From: Styela clava
Taxonomy: Eukaryota; Chordata; Ascidiacea; Stolidobranchia; Styelidae
Assembly: GCF_964204865.1 (NCBI RefSeq)
Contig: NC_135256.1
Coordinates: 23,154,703-23,218,702, forward strand
Reading direction: 5' to 3'
DNA length: 64,000 bases
How positions within the stretch are numbered: the stretch's first letter is position 1; the number at the start of each line of letters is the position of its first letter. The notes under the pieces were generated by a model that had not been told where the DNA came from, ran no database searches, and was given only the letters and a program-made list of their open reading frames with translations. Both the position numbers and the translations under genes were made by a program. Shown here piece after piece: positions 25,713 to 37,297 of this stretch.

Positions 25713-26870
25713 TTTGGATGCAAATGTATGCAGGTGCAAATATCCACGGGCAAAGATGTTCATGGGGGAATACATATGCGTGAAAATGTCATGAGTACAA
25801 ATGTCCGTGGATGCAAAGGTACATGCGTAGGCTACAAATGTACGCAGGTGCAAATGTCCATTAATGGAAATGTACATGGGTTAGGGTTGCCAAATTTGAG
25901 TTAAACCATTCCGGGACACCTCAATGTCTAGAACTCGAAAATTGATGAAACAGAAGCTTGTAAAACACAAAGCACGTCAAAAGCAACAGTGCACGCTGCG
26001 CGTCGTCCAACTAAAATAGGCGAAATATACAATTTGTGCTAAGCAGACTTAAATATTTAACAAAAACACAAGAAATCAGTCTTTCTGGTATTTAATTTTT
26101 TATCGTGATTTTGCCGCATTAAGAAAATCTTTGTTGGTTCCCACAAAGTTTATGTTTAAATTTTGTAATCCTCACGGAAATATAATAATTAATGACCAAT
26201 CACCAAGACAAGAGCTGTCAGCAAGGCGCTTTAAAACAGGCGGCTATGCGAGCCTGAAAACTGACTGAATAATGAAATCCTGCTCATAAAGGCGCCTTAC
26301 CCTAACAGTGCATTTTAAACTAAAAACAAGATATTGTTATACGCCGCGATTTTATTGACTAAATTTTTCAACAAATCTCACTGAATTAAGTTTTTCATCC
26401 TCTCAAATTAAGGTGACTGCTGTAATAATGTTATTATTCATTTTGCAATTGTTCAGCTTATTTTCGTGTTATATCTTCGGGAGGTCACGGTTGACGAAAC
26501 ATGTCTTATTCACAAATTTCAACTCACTCCTATTTGAATGAACCATACATATATAATCGTTTTTATTCAAAATATATTTGCGTGAATTACATCCGTTTCG
26601 AATTTTGAACAAAGCCGACACTGTTACAATGGCCTTCTATTATAAAAAGTCTTGGTTGGCGTTAAATTCCGGGACAGCCGTAGCCCATCACGAGACACTA
26701 GACGTCAATTCCGTGACTGTCCCGGCCATTCCGGGACGGTTGGTAACCCTAACGTGGGTGCGAATATCCGCTGGTGCAATATATATAGGATGCTAAAATC
26801 TATGGGTGCAGACGTATGCAGGTACAAATGTCCTAGGTGCAGTTTACGGGTGCAAATGTGCAGTCACCAA
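25713..26870 (+). repeat. GTGCAAATGT minirepeat block, split by an insertion
   Basis: Plus-strand units of about 15-16 bp (core GGTGCAAATGTCC with variants) run from 25713 to 25881 and resume at 26752-26870. Removing the hAT element at 25882-26751 and one copy of its 8-bp duplication makes the array continuous. Confidence 0.6.
25882..26751. mobile_element. Non-autonomous hAT element inside the minirepeat block
   Basis: Termini TAGGGTTGCCAA (left) and TAGGGTTACCAACC (right, other strand) are inverted repeats, with CCATTCCGGGACA-type motifs just inside both ends. ACATGGGT (25874-25881) and ACGTGGGT (26752-26759) form an 8-bp target duplication with one mismatch. The 870-bp interior has no transposase. 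Confidence 0.75.
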
Positions 26871-27404
26871 TCTGAACATTCTTAACCAGTCCACTTTACT
26901 CTGTCATCAACCGTTTGTTTAATGCCATTTCCACTCAATGTAATTCCTTCGAAGCTACGATCCAACAATGGACATTCATAAGCATATAACTGTAAATTTC
27001 CATGATGTTTCCTCCATTTTTTTATGATTCAATTATTAATTCAAGTAATAGGGTTTCTTCGCTGTTGCCCCACCCTGGTCCGGCTTGTCTAACACTTGTC
27101 TTGCGCGTTTTACAGGCTCTGTTTGTCTTACAACTCTCTGTCTTGCTTGTACCACACGTGTAATGCCTGTCCCACACTAGACCGATTTGTAAAACACTCG
27201 TCCCGCCTCTTCTAATCGAATCAAATTTGTTTTGTTTGTCTCACACCAGACCGGCATGTCATAACCTTTTATTGATTGAATCAAATTTGTCAAAAACCTG
27301 TCTTGCTTGTATTGCTCTTCCCACACTTTACCTGTTTGTAACACACTTGTCCTGCCTGTCCCACACTTGTCTTGCTTGTCCCCCACTTGTCCATCTTGGC
27401 TAAA

Positions 27405-27599
27405 ACTTGACCTGTGTCACAGACGAAGATGTACAACTAGAAAAGGCGTCCGCCAGTGCGGCAGCAGGAGAAAAGAGAGCGAAAGACATAATTTTTGCCT
27501 CACATGTAGTGAGTGGTCGGAGTCCAAATCCGACAAAACAGCATTGAATGAGCGTCCACATAACAACCTATAAACATCAAAATATATATACACAAAATA
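27405..27599. other. Non-repeat interruption in the minisatellite
   Basis: About 195 bp without the 20-bp unit. It contains a purine-rich stretch (GGAGAAAAGAGAGCGAAAGAC) and ends in an AT-rich run. No terminal repeats are evident. Confidence 0.6.
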
Positions 27600-28107
27600 T
27601 AAACACGGACACTTGTCCGCGACACCTGTCCTGTTCGTCTCATTCTAATCCTGCTCCTCCCATACTTATGTTAGTATCACACTTGCCCTACTTGTCCCAC
27701 ATTTATCATGCTTGTCCTTCTTGTATCATGTTTGTTCATTTTGCCCCCACATGTCGAGCTTTTACATATTTGTTTTGCTTTTTTCACAGTTGTCTTTCTT
27801 GTCCCCTGCTTGTATCACATTTGACCAGTTGTTCCACACTCGTACTTTTCGTATCACCTTTATCCTGCTTGTCCGAAGTTTTCTTGCTTGTAATACTCTT
27901 GTTTTTCTTCTTCTACATATATACCGCTTGTCTCACAGTTGTTCAGCTTGTAGCACCCTGGTTCTGTTTGTCATGTAGCGCATTTGTTCTCGTTGTATCT
28001 AAAGTTATCTCTTTGTCTCATACTTGTCCTGTTTGCCTCACTCTTGATAGATATGACTCACAATTGTGCTGCTTGTCACACAATTGTACTGCTGTATCAC
28101 ATTAGAC

Positions 28108-29032
28108 CTGGGGCGCCATTCGCCAAACTTCTTTATCGTTTAACGTGTTAGTAAAGCACCCACTTTCTCGTAAAAGGCAAAAATGGTATTCTCGAAGTAT
28201 TGTTAATATTCGAGAGAAATTATTCTAGAGAATTTTTTGCGCGCCAAAACAGACGTCTCGTAAAGTGCCTTCTTCTCTCATTTTACCGAGAATCGGTATT
28301 CACCAAAATTCTTTAACGCGCCGGCGTGCTCGCAAACTAACGAGGGGAAATTTTTATTCGTTAACAGTAGTTTTGCCTGTTCTTAGCATGTTCAAGTTAA
28401 AATGTATGTGTGTTTATTTGTAACAGTATCTACACAATAACTAAACGCTATAACTAAGACGGGATACATGTTCAATACCTCACTGGCCTGAGACAAGTAT
28501 GTGCGACATACACCCTAATAAATGCTGTGGTGTTTGCATACGAAAATTGTCAGAAATCCCTAAATGCCTAACTTAGGTGACTGCAGTTTAGTAGCTGTGG
28601 ATCCACTTAAATATGCCAACTAACAGCGTACCAACATCAAATATGGGATTACATATTCATCTATTTTGTTTTCTGCTACAGAAATAGTTTAACAATATGT
28701 ATCTCAAAATTTATTTCATTCATCCATAGATTACTGCTATATTCCCCAAACTTTAAATCACAGGCTGCAAAAAGTAAAACAGAGATCATTGCAAAATAGG
28801 CTTATCCGCGCCGGGCGGCTAGCGGCAGTGAGTGATACGGTTGAGTGATTATACAGAGAGCTTTGTTCAACGACGACCTTGCGTTAGATTTCGAGAGAAC
28901 TTGCGTGACCGTGGGTAAAGTTTTTTACGAGATGTTTCGTGAATCGCACTTAACGAGATTTCGTAACTGCGTTTTTGAGAGACAAAGTTACGTGCTCGTA
29001 AGCGCGGCTTTTTACGAAGTTTGGGACCCCTG
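28108..29032. mobile_element. Probable DNA element inserted in the minisatellite
   Basis: The 925-bp insert begins CTGGGGCGCCATTCGCCAAACTTC. On the other strand its right end begins CAGGGGTCCCAAACTTCG, giving imperfect inverted termini. A second copy of the ATTC(G/A)CCAAA...TTCTTTA block occurs near 28303. The interior is rich in CGTAA/TTACG and CGAGA motifs and has no transposase. Superfamily unknown; no clear target duplication. Confidence 0.5.
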
Positions 29033-30405
29033 ATTGTCTCACACATATACTATTTGCCCCAACATTTTCTTGTACGCCTAACACTTGTCTTGTTTGTCAT
29101 ATACTTGTCTTTCTTGTCGCACACTTGTCCTGTTTGTCCCATACTTTTTTCTACATTTCTCCTCATACTTGTTCCAGTCCCACATATGCTCTAGTTGTTT
29201 CACAGTTGTCCTGCTTGCCCCCACTTGTCCTACTAGTATCACATTTGACCAGATTGTCCCACACTTGTACTGTTTGTATCACCTTTATCCTGCTTGTCCG
29301 AAGTTTTCTTGCTTGTACTATACTTATTTGTCTTCTCCAACACATGTACTGCTTGTCTCACAGTGGTCCTGCTTGTCTTACACTTGTTCAACTTGTAGCA
29401 CCCTGGTCCTGTTTGTCATACACTTGTCTTGCCTGTCTTAATTGTCCAGCTTATCGCACAAATCTTTGCCGCGCACTTGTCCCGCTTGTATCACACTATC
29501 CCTGCTAGTGCCGAACATCCTCGGCATGTCTCGCCCTTGTCCTACTTGTCTGACACTTAACCTGTTTGAATAAATTATACGTGCGTTGGTCACATTCGCC
29601 CTGGTTGTAACACATGTGTCCTGATTGACCCTCACTTGTCCTGCATGTAGCGCATTTGTCCTCGTTGTACTTATATATTTATCTCTTTGTCCCATACTTG
29701 TCCTGTTTGTCTCACACTTACTCGGCATGAATCACAATTGCGCTGCTTATCACACATATACTTCTTGTCCCAAAATTGTCTTGCTTGCATACACTTGTAC
29801 AACTTGTCGCAGACTTGTCCTGTTTGTCACATACTTTTTCTGCACCTCTCATACTTGTTCTAGTCCCACATAATATGCTCTAGTTTTTTCAAATGTGTCC
29901 TAAATGTCCAACACTTTTTCTTCTTGTATCATGCTTGTCCCACAATTCTCCTGCTTGAAACACACATGTCCTGCTTTTATCACAGTTGTCCTGCTTGTCG
30001 CACACTTGTGCTGTTTGTCCCATAGTTGCCCTGCTTCTCCTACACTTGTTTCAGTCCCATTCTTCCCCTGCTTGCATCGCTCTTGTCCGGCTTGGGTTTC
30101 ACTTGTATAACGTAGATTCTGTTTGTCTCACACTTGCACTGTTTGATCCACACTTGTCCAATAAAAAAACGTTCTCTTGTCCCACACCAATCCTAGTTGA
30201 AACAAACTTGTATTGTTTGCCTCACTTTCTCTCATTTTCTGGCTAGTCCCACACTTGTCTTCTCTGTATTAGACTTTTACTGATTGTCCACACTTGTTTT
30301 GCTTGTGCCGCACATGTCTCTTAGTCTCACACTTGTTCTACTTATCCCTCACTTTTACTCCTTGAATTAAAATTGTCGTGCTTGACTAACACTTGACCTG
30401 CTTGG

Positions 30406-30584
30406 AAAACCATTGCCTGTGTTGTGTCTTGAACTCGAAGAATAGTCGATGTTTTTAGATATTTAAAATGTATTACAGAAACTCACAGTCATTGATTGGA
30501 GCATTAACAAAAGAAGAGCGAGAAAGAAAACCAAGGTCAATTATGCATAAAACAATGGGAGCCATATCACGGTATACCACAGCC
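30406..30584. other. Second non-repeat interruption in the minisatellite
   Basis: About 180 bp lacking the unit, with a purine-rich segment (AAAAGAAGAGCGAGAAAG). It recalls the purine-rich segment in the interruption at 27405-27599, though the two do not align well by eye. Confidence 0.5.
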
Positions 30585-33500
30585 TGTTTGTCCCACACTT
30601 ATACTGTTTGATCCTAACTTGTACGACTTGTCTCCTACTTATCTTGCCTGTATCATTCTTGCCCTGTTTTTTTCACTCTTTTGTAACCAACCTAGTCCAA
30701 ATTTTCCCACATTTTTGTTTTGCTTGTGTTATATTTGTCCTGCTTTATCTCACACTTGTCTTCCACCTATTACACCTGTCATGCTTGTCTACCACACGTC
30801 TTGAATAAATTACACTTGCCTTGCCTGTCTACCAATTCCCTTGCTTGTGCGACACTTGTACTTGTTGTATCCAACTTGTACCCTCATATTTCTGCTTTTC
30901 TCACACTTTCTTTGCTTTGTCGCTTATCTAACACGTGTCTTGCTCATTTTGTATTACACTTTCCCTGCTTGTCTGACACTTGTACTGCTTCTACGACAAT
31001 TGTATTGCTGGTCTAACACTTGTACTGCTCGTCTCACACTTTTCCTCCCATTCCCTAAATTGTCCTGTTTGTATTACACTTGTCGTGCTTGTCTAACACT
31101 TGAGTTGTTAGTCCCACGCTGGTTTTGCTTGTGCCACACATGTCTCTTAGCCTCACACCTGTCCTGCTCATTCCACACTTGTCCTGATTGTCTTACACTT
31201 GTACAGTTTGATCCACACTTGTTCGAGTTGACTCCCACTTCTTCTTTTGTACCCCACTTGTCGAGCTTATCCCATACTAGTAATGCTTGTGAAAACCTGT
31301 TTTTTTGTTTACACACATACTGCTTGCCTAGCATTCGTTCTGCTCATCTCACACTTCTCCTTCTTGTATTACACTTTTCATGTTTTAATACATTTTCACC
31401 GCTCATCTCACAATGGTCGTGCTTGGAATACACTTGCCCTGCTTACCTCACACTTGTCCTGATTGGATAACAATTGCCCTGCTTGTCTAACACTTGTCCA
31501 GCTGTCCCTAACTTGTTCTGATTGTCTAACACTTTTCCTGCTTGTCTCACACTCATACTGTTCGTTACCACCCTGGTCAAATTTTTCCACACTAGTTCCG
31601 CTTGTGTTACAATTGTGCTGCTTGTCAGTCATTTGCCTTGCTCATTTCACACTTGTCTTGGTTGAATAACACTTGCCCTGCTTGTATAACACGTTTCCTG
31701 TTTGTGCCACATTTGACTTTCTTGTCCCAAATTTGCCTGCTCCTTTGTCACTTGTTCTGTTCATCTCACATTTTTTTGACTTGGGATACACTTGCACTGC
31801 TTGTCTAATACTTGTCTTGCTTGTCCCAAATTTATCTTGCTCAATCGATAATGGTCCTGTTCGTAATACTTTTGCCCTGCTCATCTCCCCTTTGTCCTGC
31901 GTGTAATACACTTATCATGGTTGTCTAATAATTTTTCTGCTAGTCCAACACTTTTCCTACTTGTCCCACCCTTGACCTGCTTGTCCCAAACTTTTCCTGA
32001 TTGTTCCACACTTTTCCTGCTTCTTTAGTTCTTTTACACTTGTCCTTCTTGTTTCACGCATATATAATATTTGAATCACTCTTGTTTTACATATATGACA
32101 CTTATCGTTCTTGTTCTTTACAAGTCCCACGTGTCTCATACTTATCCTGCTTGTGCCACACTTGTTTGCTTTTCCTCACTCTTGTCTTGCTTGTTCGACA
32201 ATTGTGCTGTTATATGTATGTTATACTTTTGTCATGCTTGCCTAACATTTTTCTTGTTCATGTCAAACTTGTCCTCCGTGTATTAAACTTGTCATGCTTC
32301 TAGTTGAAACAAACTTGTCTTGCTTGCCTCAAATTTTCTCTGATTATCCCACATTTGCCATACTCGAATCACTCGTGAACTGCATGTCTGACAATTATCC
32401 TGTTTATCCTTTATTATACCTGCCGGTCTCACGCTTGTCCTTCAATGGCCTTACCGGTCTCACACTTTTCAAGCTGGTCCCACACTTGTTTGCTTGTCCC
32501 AAATTTGGTCTGCTCGTTTTTCCCTTTTCCTGTTCGTATTATTTTTATCCTGCTTCTCTAACATTTGTTCTGCTCATCTCACATTTGTCCTCCTTGTAGG
32601 CTATTCAGCTTGTATAATACTTGCCCTGCTAATTTCACACTTACCCGGCTTGGAATACACTTACCCTGTTTGTCTAATACTTGTCCTGCTTGTCCCAAAT
32701 TTGTCCTGCTAGTTTGATATTTGCCTTGTTTTTCTCAAACTTGTCCTCTTCGTATTAGGTTTCTCAAGCTTGTGTAGCACTTGCCTTGCTCATCTCACAT
32801 TTGTCGTGCTTAGAATACACTTATCCTGGTTGTCTAATAACTTTTCTGCTTGTCCAACACTTTTCCTACTTGTCCCACTCTTGACCCTGTTGTCTCACAC
32901 TTGTCCTGCATTTGTCACACTTTTTCTGCTCGTTTCACACTTGTCCTACTGTCTCACACTTGTAATGTTTGATACACACTGCTCCAACTGGCCTGCCACT
33001 TGTCCTTTTGTACCACACTTGTCCAACTTTTCTCACACTAGTCCTTCTTGTGTTACATCTGTTTACATCTGTCTATACGTGTTCCACACTTTTCTGCTTG
33101 TTTCACAATTGTTCTGCTTATTTCACACTTATCCTCCTTGTCTCGCAGGTGTACCGTTTTCCGCACTTTTTACTCTCTCAAATTAGACCTAGTTGAAACC
33201 AACTTGCTTTTCTTGCCTCACAATTACCCTTATTATCCCACATTTACCATACTCGAATCACTCTTGTACTGCATGTCTGACACTTATCCAGCTTGTCTTT
33301 CACTAGCACTGCTTGTCCCACGCTTGTCCTTCACTAGCTTTGCCTGACTCACACTTTCCTGCTTGTCCCAAATTTGTCCTGCTGCCTCGTCATTTTTTCT
33401 GTTTGTAATACTTTTGTCCTGCTCATCTCACAATAGTCCTACTTGTATTAAACTTGTCTAACTAACATTCCGCCTGCTTGGTAATACTTGTCCCACACTT

Positions 33501-35065
33501 TTCCTACTTGTCCTACACTTGCCCTGCTCATCTTACACTTGTCCTACTTGCGCCACACTTGTCTTGCTTGTCTCACACTTGTCCTGCGTGTCCCATACTT
33601 CTCGTAATTGCCCCACACTTTCCGTGCTTGTTCAACACGTGGGATGCTCTTTCCACACTTGTATTGTTTGTATTACATTTGTCCTACTTGTCCAACAATT
33701 TTTCTGTTTGTCCCACACCTGTTTCGCTATTCCTAAAGTTGTCCTGTCCGTCCGACTCTTGTGTGCTGTTTGTAATACATTTATCCTGCATGTAGAACAC
33801 ATGTCCGAATTGTCTCACACTCTTCCTGCATATCACAAAATTGTCCTCCTTGTATCACAATTTTTCTCTTTGTTCCACACATTTCCTGTTTGTCTCAAAC
33901 TTATTCTTCTTAAATGACACTTGTCTTGCATGTCCCATAATTGTCCTGGTGGTAACACATTGTTCCTTGTTGTCTCTCGCAAGTTCTGCTTATCCCACAA
34001 TTGTGCTGCTCGTCTCACACTTGTCCTGCTTGTCGCATATTTGTCCTGTTTGTGCCATTTCCCCCCGCCTCTCCCATACTTGATTCAGTCCTAGTCTTGC
34101 CATGCTTGTATCTCGATTTCCTGACTCCCACTCCCACTGCTTACCTCAAACTTGTTTGAACAAACTTGTCGTGCTTTTTGTCACAATTGCCCAGCTTGTA
34201 TCACACTTTTTTTATACTTTCTTGCTTGTCTCACACATCTCCTGCAATTTTTGCACTTTTCTGCTTGTCCCACACACATGTATCACACTTGTCATTTTTG
34301 CATCAATGTTAATCTTTGTGTCCCATACTTTTCCTGCTTGTCTTAAAATAGTCCTAATTGAAACTTGCGCTGCTTGCCATATACTTGTTCTGCGTGTATC
34401 ACACATGTCGTGCTTTCCTCACAACTTGTCCCATACCTTGTAATGATTTTATCCAACTCATAGTGTTTGTGACACACTTGACTTGATTTTTCTACAGTTG
34501 TCCTGCTTGTGTCACACTCGACCTGTTCATCCCACACTTGTTCTGCTTTTCTCACAGTTGTCCAGCTTGTATCACATTCGTCTTGCTTTTCTCACATTTG
34601 TCTCTCTTGTCCCATACGTGTCCTGTTTTCCCCTCAACTTTTTTTTTACTCAGATTTGACTTTTGGTCCACACTTGTCTTGCCTTTACCGCGATTGTCCT
34701 GAGTGACATAAATTTCTCTTGGTTGTCATGTAAATTTCTCACTCTTTTCCTGCTCATATCACACTTGTCCGGCTTGTTTCCCACTCGTATCACATTGGTC
34801 CTATCTTCCCGACATCTGTCCTGTTTGCCTCAAAATTGTCCTGTTTGTGCCACACTTTTCTCTTATATTACAATTAATTGTCCTAATTATCCTGGACTTG
34901 TAGTGCTTGTCTCACACTAGTTCTGCTTGCCCCACACTAGTCCTGCTTGGATCAAACTTGTCCTTCTTGTTATCACGCTTGTCCTGTTTGCCACACACTT
35001 GCCATTATTTTCTCACACTTTTCCTGCTCTTCTCATAGATGTCATGCTTTTGTCACACTTGTTCC

Positions 35066-35384
35066 GTATACCGTCTAAAATACCGCCCGACACTCGACAG
35101 ATACAGCAGATGTATTTTATTGGGATCGCAAAATTAATGTAAGAAAACGCATTGTTTTGCGTTATAACTTCGTATTTTCGGAAACCGGGTGTCTTGGAAA
35201 GTAAAATTTGATCTAAATTAATCGCAAATAATGTTTTATCATATAACGTCGGGTACTCATCATATTCCGGGAGAACTCGAAAAGCAATTCAATTTAAAAT
35301 AAAAAAGGTCTTAGATTAATTCAAATTTCCTATTTGTCTTTTCAGCGATATAGGCTAGGTGAAGCGATATAGGCTAGGTTTTTT
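35066..35384. other. Unassigned spacer with a short tandem duplication
   Basis: No gene. A 19-bp direct duplication containing GCGATATAGGCTAGGT lies at about 35344-35380. Confidence 0.5.
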
Positions 35385-35547
35385 TTTTTTTTGTTGGGTG
35401 GGCACGTACTTGTACGTTTTTTAACTTTATTTTAAGTTATGCTCGCCTATCAGGTATTTCTGTATTTGTTGTCTGTTTACTTTTTTGTATTGTTCCGTTT
35501 TAGTCAGAGAGCCGAAATAAAATGATTGATTGATTGAAAAAACTTTT
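35385..35547 (+). mobile_element. LINE 3' end with ATTG tail
   Basis: A T-run and a GGGTGGGCACGTACTTGTACG segment lead into TTTTGTATTGTTCCGTTTTAG and a terminal GAAATAAAATGATTGATTGATTG. A short (ATTG)n tail after AAATAAA is typical of CR1/L2-like and related LINE 3' UTRs. No coding part is present. Confidence 0.5.
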
Positions 35548-35799
35548 AGATAAAGATGCAAATGAATGAGAGTAAAAAATATGAATATAATGACAAAAGA
35601 CGTAATCCCAGAACGACATATAGGTATATGAGATTAAGTATATTGTTTATTTGTATTATCATGACTATTTTTAATATCTGATACTTGTTAAGTGGCCTTG
35701 TTTTTAAATGAATACTCTCCGGACTCCGATATAGAAATGCAGACTCCTGTCATTTCCGCACTGACGTTTCTTTCCGCACTGTTGTTTTCTTTTTGGGGA

Positions 35800-36453
35800 A
35801 TACCCTCAACTGCGTAAAAAGTCCTTGCTGGCTTATGTTGTCAATGGTGCTTGCACAAAATACATGTGACCTGTCAGTTATTATGATAGTTGCATGTGGA
35901 AAGGCAGCTATTTGGGAATTCAGGAATCAAATAATATTTGAAGATTTGGATAATTTCCAATCAGTTATGAGAATAATTTTTAAATGTAAAATTAGAGGGA
36001 TGCTGAAAAATATGGCATCAAATATGAAAAATAGCTTTTTGGAGGATGGAAGAATTGAAAACTTGTTAGAAAAGTCGGTAATGTCATAGCTTTTGATAGT
36101 ACATTTTTAAGATTGACTAGTATTGATAATATTGACTGTTTTTATAAATAAAAAAAAAAAAAAAAAAAGGAATGAATATATTTGATACAAATGTCTATAC
36201 AAGTGTATGTATGTCTATACAAGTGTATGTACTTATTAGATAAATAATAATTGGAAAAACTTTTATTTACATGCTTTATCTTAAAAATAATTGTAATCTT
36301 ATAAATGATGATTATGAAAAAATGGAATTATGGAAAAAATGAACGGTGATGAATTCTTCCTTGGAACAACCATGAAAAACATGTTTAACATATTAATAAT
36401 GTACTGTTGGTAATTCTTTTTGATATTATTTTATTTGTTATTTTTCAATATAT

Positions 36454-36491
<38 letters not shown>
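35800..36491 (+). mobile_element. Second Tx1/L1-like LINE 3' fragment
   Basis: The frame 35793-36089 encodes the extreme ORF2 C terminus (ACGKAAIWEFRNQIIFE, then IIFKCKIRG). It is clearly related to, but diverged from, the end of the copy at 17566-19592 (ACAKGAIWDFRNYIIFE). It is followed by a 3' UTR with an internal A-run at about 36150, a perfect 20-bp tandem duplication (TGTCTATACAAGTGTATGTA, about 36190-36229), and a final A-run at 36460-36491. Coding similarity begins only near 35830. Confidence 0.75.
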
Positions 36492-36493
<2 letters not shown>

Positions 36494-36524
36494 GCTTGAG
36501 CAATTTCTGAATTTACACCAGTAC

Positions 36525-36910
36525 GGTACCGTACCGTATAATATCACACGCAGCGACATAGATAGCATTTACATGATTATAGACTACCGGGGAAAGGAAA
36601 GTCGATAAGATGCCTTAATCGTTTGGCAAACCACGGTGTCTCGTCCTGCTGTTCGGTTACCGTACCGGTACCGGTATGAGATTAGTTAGCCAGTTACCGG
36701 TACGGTACCGTATTTGTTGCAGATGCAGGGAATTTATGGTGGAGGAAGCCGTAATGCATTCCAATATACACATATAAGCTACCGATACTGGTACTGTACA
36801 CTATTAATCACATTCCTCAAACTGTAAACTGAGTTCTCCAAAAAATCCAAGGATTTCTGTTCCAAATATTTCTTTTTGAAAAGCATAGCATACCGGTACC
36901 GGTACTTTTA
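36525..36910. repeat. GTACCGG-rich patch upstream of mib2
   Basis: Runs such as GTACGGTACCGTACCGTA (about 36522) and CGTACCGGTACCGGTATG (about 36661), plus TACCGGTACCGGTAC (about 36891), cluster within 800 bp upstream of the mib2 start. They are self-complementary. They may be degenerate simple repeat; a regulatory role is unproven. Confidence 0.5.
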
Positions 36911-37297
36911 AACTTCTCGATTCTGAGTTAATACAGTTTTCTGTGACCTGTTTGAAGGTGGCATTTTATAGCCTAGTTTTCTGATTTGAACTTTATCTGT
37001 ATCCTGTAAGACAGTACAGCAGTACTGCAGTAAGAGATTTGCAGTTAGCACCTCCATACTGCCATAATAAATACATTTGCAAAAATGTTGCTGGTGGTAT
37101 TCCATCACTAAATTGTTGAGGGTAAAACTAATTCTAATTTTCCCTAAAAAAGGGCGAAGACATACAGGTATTACAGTATTAGCTTATATAAAAAAAAATA
37201 CTGAAATATGTCTATATATGTTGTTTCAGATCTACTGGATATATAATATATATTTCATATGAAGCTGTTTTAGCGAATATCATAGTCAACTAGTGAT

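Larger units (their letters stand above)
27062..35065 (+). repeat. 8-kb minisatellite with a degenerate 20-bp unit
   Basis: The unit is close to CACACTTGTCCTGCTTGTCT on the plus strand. The period is 20 bp with many substitutions and a few indels. Blocks run about 27062-27404, 27600-28107, 29033-30405 and 30585-35065, which I estimate as more than 300 units. The plus strand of the consensus has no stop in any frame, so many open frames of 60-209 codons appear. They encode Cys/Leu/Ser/His-rich peptides with a 20-residue period (60 nt, the common multiple of 20 and 3). There is no splice context, no uniform frame and no conserved start, so I do not call them genes. The complementary strand meets TGA within each period. 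Confidence 0.93.

Noticed and set aside
27062..35065. CRISPR-like array
   Set aside because: The units are directly adjacent with no constant-length unique spacers, and the surroundings are eukaryotic.
27307..35142. Dozens of plus-strand open frames (up to 209 codons) that look like Cys/Leu-rich membrane proteins
   Set aside because: They are translations of the 20-bp minisatellite, which has no stop in any plus-strand phase. They overlap in all frames and lack splice or start context.
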